A DNA stretch of 11,605 bases from Acidobacteriota bacterium (GTDB lineage: Bacteria > Acidobacteriota > Terriglobia > UBA7540): positions 1 through 11,605 of the forward strand of contig JAJYNF010000208.1 of assembly GCA_021786455.1 (NCBI GenBank), read 5' to 3'. Below the pieces are notes generated by a model. That model was given only the letters and a program-made list of their open reading frames with translations, did no database searches and had not been told where the DNA came from. A program made the position numbers and the translations under genes. Positions 1-5,147 of the stretch are shown here, in pieces. Each line of letters opens with the position of its first letter. Positions within the stretch are counted from its first letter, which is position 1.

Positions 1-117
1 CCGATCCTCGCGCGCGGGCCGGCATATTCCTCTCGGGAAGTCTTTCTGTATGTGTCTCATGTTGCCGAGCGTTATCGCGCAATGCGTCTCGAAACAGAAA
101 CTGGAGGGAATCCATGA
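1..117 (+). CDS. C-terminal end of an unidentified upstream gene (partial)
   Basis: Frame 1 is open from the window edge to a TGA at 115-117, giving a 38-residue C-terminal fragment with a helical, charged segment (SREVFLYVSHVAERYRAMRL, about residues 11-30). The stop overlaps the ATG of the next gene as ATGA (114-117), the usual sign of translational coupling inside an operon, and that supports this frame as real. A second frame is also open across the same bases, so the call rests mainly on the overlap and the protein-like look. Too little remains to name a family. If real, the operon starts upstream of the window. Confidence 0.45.
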   Translation, partial: PILARGPAYSSREVFLYVSHVAERYRAMRLETETGGNP

Positions 118-1178
118 AGAAAGCATTCTGTCTTGCGCTGTTCCTGGCATGCATTGCCCACGCGCAAGGGCAAACACCCGACCCTCAGCCTCAAATCGTG
201 AACCATACGCAGACATCCGGGACGGTTGCCGTAGTTGACCTCACTGCGCACTTCGTGACAGCCATCAGGGTTCCGGAAGCTGTCACCTCGGTGGCCGTTG
301 GGGACCCCGCGCTGTTCCAAGCCGAACACTCCGATCACGAACCCGACCTCGTGTTCGTCAAAGTGCTCACGGCTAACCCCGCTGAGTCGGACCTGCTGAT
401 TTCAACTGCCAACGGGCATGAACTTTGCATGTTGCTGGTAAGCAAGGGTCAAGAGGCGGAGCCGCCTGTGGATTTTCTGGTGAATTACCGGCCGGTGAGG
501 AGCTTCATTGTCGAGCCATCAAGTCTCCCCGTGGGCGTCCGAGAGACCCTTTCCGTCCAAACATCCCCACATCTCCAAACCACCACGGGCACAATGGCTT
601 CAGGAGATCCCGCATCTTCCTCAGAGCTAGTTCCTGCCAGCTATTACGATGCCGCGATTGCGCCACCAATCGCCTCTCACTTGAGCGCACTTGATGAGCT
701 TTTGGAGCGCCAGCAGCGCAATCCCTTGCCAAAACTCCACGGTGAACATCCCGCGACCAAAGTTGCCGGAGGAGAAAGAATCCGCGCCGGTGTGAGTGAA
801 GTGATTGACGGCGGCGAGGATGTGATCGTTCTGTTTTCAGTGGTCAATCCCCAAAGCCACGCGATCTTGCTCATGCCGCCACAAGTTCAACTGGGCGGAG
901 AAACAAAGCAGGGCAAGCTGATTAAGCACGCCCGGTGGACGAGCGCTGAGCAGTTGCCCGTGATCGCCTACAAGCTGAGCACGCGCCGCCTGGGGCCGGG
1001 CGAGCGGGCGGATGGTGTCGTGGTCTTCGAGCGCCCGCCCTACAAACAGTCGAATGAAACGCTCTTTTTGCAGATGGCCGAGGCGGGCGCTGTAAATGAA
1101 CCGGCTCTCGCGCCCATCGGTTTTGGAGTCAGCACATCTCAGGAGGACTACCATGCCAGACGAAGTAGCGAAAAGTAG
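114..1178 (+). CDS. VirB9/TrbG-like T4SS outer-core protein with divergent C-terminal half
   Basis: Predicted periplasmic protein of 354 residues, likely part of the outer-membrane core ring with VirB10. The ATG at 114 follows GGAGGG (103-108) with a 5-nt spacer. Residues 1-20 form a short signal peptide (MKK, then a hydrophobic run, cleavage probably near AHAQGQ). Residues about 37-112 form a compact beta-rich domain with VAVGDPALF, EHSDHEPDLVFVK and a final LLVS block; this matches the N-terminal domain of VirB9/TrbG and is also reminiscent of secretin-type pilus N-domains. Residues 140-215 look like a flexible Pro/Ser/Thr linker. Residues 222-340 look like a second beta-sandwich ending in RRLGPGERADGVVVFERP. 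The usual VirB9 C-terminal signature (a DDG followed by an aromatic-rich T-Y/F-F stretch) is not visible. The gene overlaps virB10 by 26 nt, and VirB9 next to VirB10 is the expected pairing. The VirB9 role rests on the N-domain and neighbours; the C-terminal function is unassigned. Confidence 0.7.
   Translation: MKKAFCLALFLACIAHAQGQTPDPQPQIVNHTQTSGTVAVVDLTAHFVTAIRVPEAVTSVAVGDPALFQAEHSDHEPDLVFVKVLTANPAESDLLISTANGHELCMLLVSKGQEAEPPVDFLVNYRPVRSFIVEPSSLPVGVRETLSVQTSPHLQTTTGTMASGDPASSSELVPASYYDAAIAPPIASHLSALDELLERQQRNPLPKLHGEHPATKVAGGERIRAGVSEVIDGGEDVIVLFSVVNPQSHAILLMPPQVQLGGETKQGKLIKHARWTSAEQLPVIAYKLSTRRLGPGERADGVVVFERPPYKQSNETLFLQMAEAGAVNEPALAPIGFGVSTSQEDYHARRSSEK
1141..1146 (+). promoter_or_regulatory. 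Ribosome binding site fixing the virB10 start
   Basis: AGGAGG lies 6 nt before the ATG at 1153, inside the 3' end of the virB9-like gene. It favours 1153 over the in-frame ATG at 1096, which has no comparable site and would add 19 residues unlike a VirB10 cytoplasmic tail. Confidence 0.8.
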
Positions 1179-2715
1179 CGGCGAAACCAAGGCCCATGAG
1201 GAGGATCTTCTCAAAGATGCCGAGCCAGAAAAGCCGGCGGCGTCGCTCGAGCAGCTGCTCCGGAAGTTCAGGAAAGCGTCCCAGGGTTCGAGGCCGGTAT
1301 CTCCAACCACCCGCAAGGAACTCGGAAAGGACAAGTCGAAGACCCTTTTCGTGCTCGTCGCCGCGGCCATCGGCGTCTTGCTGTTCTTCCTTGCGATATT
1401 TTCTTCACCGCAAAAACCGAAGCAGCAACAAGTGTGGCAGCATCGAGGCCAGCCCGATCTAGGCCGGCGAGTAACACCGGGACAGGCTCAGCAGCAAGCC
1501 GGTTCCGTCACGCCATTGCTTAATGCGCAGGTCCAAAACCAAGCCCCTTCCGGCAACGGCGAGGTGACGCCGGAAGACATCAGGCGGACATCGCAGCCGA
1601 CTTTTGGGAGCCAACTTGCCGCCCCCAATGCCACGGCCAACACTCTCCTACCGCCAACACAGGGTGGCCCAGCGAGCGCCCAAGGCGCAGCGACTCCGGC
1701 TTCGGCGACGACTGGCAATCACAGCGGCAACCAAAAATATGCGCTCGGAAAGATCCATTTCCCCGACACAGCGCTAGAGAAAGAGTATGCGCAGTCGGGA
1801 TACGCTCCAGACTATGCTGCTCCGAATGCTCAGAGCGGCGCCACGACCTCGCCAAAAACCGACGACAACCTCAAGAAGCCTTCGCTCGTTTTTGTAAGAA
1901 ATGAAAACGCGGCTCGAAGCCTCGCGCGGAAGCTGATACCTGCGGGCAATTCAGCCTCAACGCCCGTCGCATTGAGACTAGCGCAGCCTTCACTTGACTC
2001 GATCCTGCCGCCAGGAGCGCGTCTCGTTGCGCGGCTTGAAGCGCCAGCAAGCACGGCGGTTGCTGGCCCCGTCGTGGCCGCAATCGAATACAACTACGAG
2101 CAAGACGGCCAAATCGTCGTGCCGGCAGGATCAAAGGCCATCGGAAAGCTCGATCAGGCGAATCCCTCGGGATACGTTTCGCTGCATTTCACTCGAATGG
2201 ACTTTCCGGACGGCGCGAGCGAGAAGATTGACGGCATCTCGATGGGGTTGAACTACGGGCCGGTCAAGGGCCTGGTGAATGGAAGAAGGCGAGGCGCGCG
2301 ATTTCTCGTCCAGACGCTGACAGGGCTTGGCACGATGGCTTCGTACTTGGTGGGCGCGGGCAATTTTTCGGGGCCTCTATCCGAGAGCGGCTTACTGAGG
2401 GAGCGAATTGCCGACAATGTGGGAATCGCCGGCCAGAACGAGCTGAACCAACTGTCGTTCAATCCGAACATTGTTGTGACCGTTCCTGGAAACACGCGAT
2501 TCTACATCGTGCTCCAGAAAACGGACGATGTGTCTGCGCCTGTCCCAGAGGTGCAGTCAGGGACCGGCGTTGCTACCACCACCCGCACTACGCAGACCGT
2601 GCCGAACCTTGAGGAACTGCGCGAACTGCTCGAGTTGCAACGAGAGATGAGCCAGCTCTATCCGCAGGGCGCAAGTGCACATTCACAGCCGAGTGGCAAT
2701 CAAGATCAACAATAG
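1153..2715 (+). CDS. virB10: VirB10/TrbI trans-envelope T4SS protein
   Basis: Protein of 520 residues that anchors in the inner membrane and reaches the outer-membrane core ring. Residues 1-63 are a charged cytoplasmic tail; residues about 64-84 are one transmembrane helix (TLFVLVAAAIGVLLFFLAIF). Residues 85-235 form a long Gln/Pro/Ala-rich periplasmic linker. Residues about 273-456 form the TrbI/VirB10 beta-barrel domain, with ILPPGARLVARLEAP, a GQIVVPAGSKAIG block, the Arg-rich GRRRGARF segment, a helical stretch rich in small and hydrophobic residues (antenna region) and the closing NPNIVVTVPGNTRFYIVLQK strand. Residues 485-502 form a short heptad-like helix (NLEELRELLELQREMSQL) in a polar tail. 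The domain order is standard and the family call is firm. It starts inside the upstream gene (26-nt overlap) and is followed by a 399-nt gap before the pilin gene. Confidence 0.95.
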   Translation: MPDEVAKSSGETKAHEEDLLKDAEPEKPAASLEQLLRKFRKASQGSRPVSPTTRKELGKDKSKTLFVLVAAAIGVLLFFLAIFSSPQKPKQQQVWQHRGQPDLGRRVTPGQAQQQAGSVTPLLNAQVQNQAPSGNGEVTPEDIRRTSQPTFGSQLAAPNATANTLLPPTQGGPASAQGAATPASATTGNHSGNQKYALGKIHFPDTALEKEYAQSGYAPDYAAPNAQSGATTSPKTDDNLKKPSLVFVRNENAARSLARKLIPAGNSASTPVALRLAQPSLDSILPPGARLVARLEAPASTAVAGPVVAAIEYNYEQDGQIVVPAGSKAIGKLDQANPSGYVSLHFTRMDFPDGASEKIDGISMGLNYGPVKGLVNGRRRGARFLVQTLTGLGTMASYLVGAGNFSGPLSESGLLRERIADNVGIAGQNELNQLSFNPNIVVTVPGNTRFYIVLQKTDDVSAPVPEVQSGTGVATTTRTTQTVPNLEELRELLELQREMSQLYPQGASAHSQPSGNQDQQ

Positions 2716-2734
2716 GCGCGAATAGGAGTTCGTC

Positions 2735-3118
2735 TTGCCAAACCAGCCCACCTCACTCGTTCCCGCCAATAGCCGGTTCCCTCGAATGCGGCTGCAAGAA
2801 CACTTCGAGGGAACCGCCACCTTCAGGCGATTTTGCGACTCGCAAGAACAGAGGGGGTCCACGAGTTGCTCCGTCCTGAGCGACCAAGTGAGACGCGAGG
2901 CTGCGGGCCAGGTTGGAACTGCAACTGTATCATGGAGCGGACCGAGGGACGTGGTCTTCTGTGTATTCCGGAAAGCGTCCCAGGGATGTTTTGTCAGCTG
3001 TTTGACAGAAACAAATCTTCATTGCACAACATTCGCGGTTGGGCCGAAGCGCCGGCCGAATTCCTATGACTCCGGATCCAGCCTGCCTCCGGCCCAACCA
3101 GAAAGGAGGACTCTGTGA
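2735..3118 (+). CDS. Doubtful 127-codon reading frame ahead of the pilin gene
   Basis: The frame starts with TTG at 2735, 6 nt after AGGAG (2724-2728), and stops at TGA 3116-3118, overlapping the pilin GTG as GTGA. Those two features are what an operon gene would show. Against it, the 127-residue product has no recognisable domain, signal peptide or membrane helix, has scattered cysteines (seven or so), and contains the strong inverted repeats described for the leader. A second forward frame (2833-3069) is also open here, so openness alone is weak evidence. One peptide, FRKASQG, is also found in the VirB10 cytoplasmic tail. It could be a genuine small gene, a translated leader coupled to the pilin, or chance. 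Confidence 0.22.
   Translation: MPNQPTSLVPANSRFPRMRLQEHFEGTATFRRFCDSQEQRGSTSCSVLSDQVRREAAGQVGTATVSWSGPRDVVFCVFRKASQGCFVSCLTETNLHCTTFAVGPKRRPNSYDSGSSLPPAQPERRTL
2774..2816 (+). repeat. Perfect 13-bp inverted repeat (stem-loop), virB10-pilin gap
   Basis: The left arm CGGTTCCCTCGAA (2774-2786) is exactly complementary to TTCGAGGGAACCG (2804-2816), with a 17-nt loop. It lies 58 nt after the virB10 stop. It lacks a downstream T-run, so an mRNA processing or stability element, an attenuator, or a protein-binding dyad is more likely than a Rho-independent terminator. Confidence 0.8.
3037..3099 (+). repeat. 10-bp inverted repeat directly upstream of the pilin ribosome binding site
   Basis: The left arm GGTTGGGCCG (3037-3046) pairs perfectly with CGGCCCAACC (3090-3099) across a 43-nt loop. 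The right arm ends 4 nt before AGGAGG (3104-3109). Parts of both arms can join competing short stems: GGCCG 3042-3046 with CGGCC 3053-3057, and CCTCC 3086-3090 with GGAGG 3105-3109. Several mutually exclusive folds are therefore possible around the pilin start. Confidence 0.7.
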
Positions 3119-3480
3119 CCATCAAGGCTCAGTGGGCCGCACGCGCTAAGCGGCCCCTGGTTCTCGTGGCAATCGCTTTCATCCTCCTCGGGGATTATGC
3201 CATGGCTCAGAACTTGGGCAGCACGCCCCAGTTCAACGTGGCAGTCCAGGGGCAGACGGGAGCGCAGCCCGAGGGAGCGTTCCTGAACTTCATCAACTGG
3301 ATTGGGAACGTGATCGCTCCGGTGGCGGCCGGAGGCGCGGTGGTGGGAGCTATCGTGTCCTGGCTGACCGGGCGAGGCTTCGGAAGGTGGCTGTTTGCGG
3401 CCGGAGCCTTGCTTGCCGTTTCCGGTGTGACGCGCCTGATCGAGTACTGGATCACGAACGGAACAGGAGGTGTCACCTAA
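3115..3480 (+). CDS. virB2: VirB2/TrbC-like T4SS pilin
   Basis: Small protein of 121 residues and probable major pilin subunit. The GTG start at 3115 follows AGGAGG (3104-3109) with a 5-nt spacer. Residues 1-31 form a signal peptide (MTIKAQWAARAKRP, a hydrophobic core, then AMA before Gln32). The mature part has a polar N-terminus (32-55) and two hydrophobic helices, about 57-83 and 91-112, separated by a short Gly/Arg turn (LTGRGFGR). This is the two-helix hairpin expected of VirB2/TrbC. It contains NWIGNVIAP (61-69) and SGVTRLIEY (103-111), which recur in the two downstream membrane proteins. Position next to virB3 and virB4 fits. Its long structured upstream region and a hairpin after the stop suggest separate control of expression. 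Confidence 0.85.
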   Translation: MTIKAQWAARAKRPLVLVAIAFILLGDYAMAQNLGSTPQFNVAVQGQTGAQPEGAFLNFINWIGNVIAPVAAGGAVVGAIVSWLTGRGFGRWLFAAGALLAVSGVTRLIEYWITNGTGGVT

Positions 3481-3547
3481 CCGAAAACGCGAATCCTCTC
3501 AACCCTGCCGGCGCAGGCAAGCGGGCGCAGACAGGCAACTTTGACCC

Positions 3548-3596
3548 GGGCAGGCAGTTCGGGAAAGAGACAACGCACGATCCAGGCTGCCTGCCC
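3548..3596 (+). repeat. 10-bp inverted repeat downstream of the pilin gene
   Basis: GGGCAGGCAG (3548-3557) pairs perfectly with CTGCCTGCCC (3587-3596). Two further G-U pairs extend the RNA stem, leaving a loop of about 25 nt. It sits in the 147-nt gap between the pilin gene and the next gene (3481-3627), with no T-run after it. It is suited to protecting the pilin mRNA 3' end or partly uncoupling the genes; that role is inferred. Confidence 0.65.
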
Positions 3597-3627
3597 ATAA
3601 CCAAGATGGAATTTTTCGAGAACACCG

Positions 3628-4293
3628 ATGACGACGCCCCAACTCTTGACCGATATCGCGAACCTGATGCTGCTGCTGGGTCCCTCAGCATCGGTTCTGT
3701 GCCTTGTGCTCGCCGGCATTAGCCTGCGGCGCGAGACGGGTGGAATCAGCTTCGTTATCGGCAGCGGGTTTATGAAATGGATGTTCTGGGCAGTCGTTTT
3801 CCTGACCCTGCCTGGTTTGTTGAGCTTATTCGGGGCATTTGGGGTCAACGTACCGGCTCTCGGCGGAAGCATCAGTTCGCCTTGGCTGGCAGGCTTTGAA
3901 AGCGACGTTTCAAGTTTTGTCCGGAACTTCGTGATCGCACGGATGGTGCCAGTCCTTGCCGCCTTCATGGTCGTTCGCGCGCTCCTCGATACAGCCGAGG
4001 GGGGTCATCCTCTGCCTTCGATCCTAGGCGCGCTGTTTCTGCTGGGCGTTCAGACTACTTACACCCTGATGACCCAATTCAACACCGGAACCCAATACTC
4101 GATGACCGACGTTCTGGGAAGCCTTTGGACTTACCTTGCGAGCGTCATTATGCCGATTGCCGCAGGGCTTGCCGTCTTCGGCGCCATCATCAACTTCGCC
4201 ACCGGAAAACCGGCGATGCGCCTGGTGGCGCTAGCGCTCGCGTTCATGTGCGTTTCAGGCCTGTGGTACCTGGTTCGGGCGATGGCGATGTAG
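3628..4293 (+). CDS. Six-helix membrane protein with a VirB2-like module
   Basis: Protein of 221 residues, no signal peptide, about six hydrophobic segments (near residues 8-31, 47-71, 101-121, 128-149, 166-191 and 197-219). The last pair (168-219) aligns well with the pilin upstream: TYLASVIMP matches NWIGNVIAP, then IAAGLAVFGAIINFATGK matches VAAGGAVVGAIVSWLTGR, and VSGLWYLVRAM matches VSGVTRLIEYW. The two earlier helix pairs have the same spacing but little clear identity, so three fused hairpins are plausible rather than shown. The ATG at 3628 is the only in-frame start after a stop at 3598-3600, and its ribosome binding site is weak (only GAG at 3618-3620). It lies between pilin and virB3, so it is probably an inner-membrane T4SS component. 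No named family is recognised. Confidence 0.75.
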   Translation: MTTPQLLTDIANLMLLLGPSASVLCLVLAGISLRRETGGISFVIGSGFMKWMFWAVVFLTLPGLLSLFGAFGVNVPALGGSISSPWLAGFESDVSSFVRNFVIARMVPVLAAFMVVRALLDTAEGGHPLPSILGALFLLGVQTTYTLMTQFNTGTQYSMTDVLGSLWTYLASVIMPIAAGLAVFGAIINFATGKPAMRLVALALAFMCVSGLWYLVRAMAM

Positions 4294-4305
4294 CGGGAGG
4301 AAGAT

Positions 4306-4758
4306 GTGTCTTTCTATAACGGCATTCTGAACCTGACAAACTGGACGGGCAACGTCATTCTGCCCACGCTTGCCGCCGTTTTCTTCATCGTTGCCATCCT
4401 GCGGTTCTCTCGCGGCCAAGCCTACTACCAGGCGATGTACGGAGGGTTCTCTTGCCTGATGGGGTCGGGCCTCGTACGGGCGCTTGAGACTTTCGCTTCG
4501 CAAAGGGCGTGGAACGACCCCAGCGTCTACTGGATATCGCTCGTGACGCTCGTCAACTGGGTTGCGAACGTCATCATGCCGCTCTTCGCGGCGCTCGAAG
4601 TCGTGGCCGGCGGCGTAACACTCGCCACCGACATTCGGGTGCACTACAGCCAAAGTTGGCAGCGGCATTTCCTAACGGCGGGTCTGTGCCTGCTGATCTC
4701 GGGCCTTTTGCGCCTCGCTGAGTTCTTCGTGAGCCAAGGCGCGGGCGGAGTGACGTAG
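4306..4758 (+). CDS. Four-helix protein made of two tandem VirB2-like modules
   Basis: Protein of 150 residues starting with GTG at 4306, 5 nt after GGGAGG (4295-4300). The overlapping ATG at 4304 is out of frame. Two copies of the pilin hairpin lie head to tail, 72 residues apart: NWTGNVILP (12-20) with SGLVRALET (54-62), and NWVANVIMP (84-92) with SGLLRLAEF (132-140). The C-terminus GAGGVT nearly repeats the pilin's GTGGVT. Unlike the pilin there is no signal peptide, so the first helix would insert uncleaved. It may be an inner-membrane platform built from pilin-like units, an assembly factor, or a minor pilin; the sequence does not decide. It is 12 nt downstream of the previous gene. Confidence 0.8.
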   Translation: MSFYNGILNLTNWTGNVILPTLAAVFFIVAILRFSRGQAYYQAMYGGFSCLMGSGLVRALETFASQRAWNDPSVYWISLVTLVNWVANVIMPLFAALEVVAGGVTLATDIRVHYSQSWQRHFLTAGLCLLISGLLRLAEFFVSQGAGGVT

Positions 4759-4808
4759 GGAATGGGACGTATGAATTCACGAATTACTAAAGGCTCGGAG
4801 GACTTTTC

Positions 4809-5147
4809 ATGCCACTTGATGTGACGCCCGTGCAGCGAAACCTGCGGACAAGGGTGACGTTTCTTGGCCTTGAAGCCGAAGACCTTTTTGCGATCCTGGC
4901 CCTTGCGATTATTTCAAACATCCTGGGCCGCTTCCTTCATCGTGAGATGTTCGGCCTGCCCATGAACATGGTGGTCCAGTATTTGGTGCCACTGTTGAGC
5001 GTTCCGGGCCTGATGCTTTTCAAATACAACAAGCAGCGGGGCTATTTGCTCGATTGGGTCGACTTCCACGCGAAGCCCCACGTCTATTCGGCGCTTGAGG
5101 CCGACACACAACTCACGAAGCCTTATCTCAAGTACGGAGACGAATGA
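4809..5147 (+). CDS. virB3: VirB3/TrbD-like inner-membrane T4SS protein
   Basis: Protein of 112 residues. The ATG at 4809 follows GGAGG (4797-4801) with a 7-nt spacer. A short basic N-terminus (TPVQRNLRTRVTFLGLEAED) leads into two hydrophobic segments at about 26-41 and 54-72, then a polar C-terminus containing KYNKQRGYLLDWVDFH. Size, topology and position directly before virB4 match VirB3/TrbD, which associates with the VirB4 ATPase in the inner-membrane complex. The stop codon overlaps the virB4 start (ATGATG at 5144-5149), so the two are probably translationally coupled. The assignment rests on topology and synteny more than on a diagnostic motif. Confidence 0.8.
   Translation: MPLDVTPVQRNLRTRVTFLGLEAEDLFAILALAIISNILGRFLHREMFGLPMNMVVQYLVPLLSVPGLMLFKYNKQRGYLLDWVDFHAKPHVYSALEADTQLTKPYLKYGDE

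Larger units (their letters stand above)
2716..3114 (+). other. 399-nt leader or spacer between virB10 and the pilin gene
   Basis: This is the largest stretch without a confident gene in an otherwise packed operon. It holds a perfect 13-bp inverted repeat (2774-2786 with 2804-2816), a small odd palindrome TTGCGA-C-TCGCAA (2833-2845), a short hairpin at 2991-3008 and a 10-bp inverted repeat (3037-3046 with 3090-3099) ending just before the pilin ribosome binding site. No run of T follows any hairpin, so none looks like an intrinsic terminator. The structures suggest a regulated or processed mRNA leader for the pilin; this is inference. A weak reading frame also spans the region and is listed separately. 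Confidence 0.5.

Noticed and set aside
123..152. Lipoprotein signal in the VirB9-like protein (Cys6 or Cys13)
   Set aside because: FLAC around Cys13 lacks the usual Leu at -3, and the hydrophobic stretch before it is short. An ordinary signal peptidase I site near AHAQGQ fits better.
1096..1152. Longer virB10 starting at ATG 1096
   Set aside because: There is no good ribosome binding site, whereas AGGAGG sits 6 nt before ATG 1153.
3002..3030. TTGACA (3002-3007) as a -35 box for a pilin promoter
   Set aside because: At 16-18 nt spacing the hexamers are GCACAA, CACAAC or ACAACA, all poor -10 boxes. The TTGACA also sits in a short RNA hairpin (2991-3008).
3606..3722. Forward frame starting at ATG 3606 in the gap before the six-helix protein
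   Set aside because: No ribosome binding site, and it runs out of frame into the membrane-protein gene. The peptide is not domain-like.
3477..3968. Minus-strand 163-codon frame across the gap after the pilin
   Set aside because: Mostly antisense to the six-helix membrane protein, low-complexity Arg/Pro/Thr composition and no domain.
4771..4824. 17-codon upstream ORF before virB3
   Set aside because: Weak ribosome binding site, no recognisable peptide, and it overlaps the virB3 start out of frame. Probably chance.
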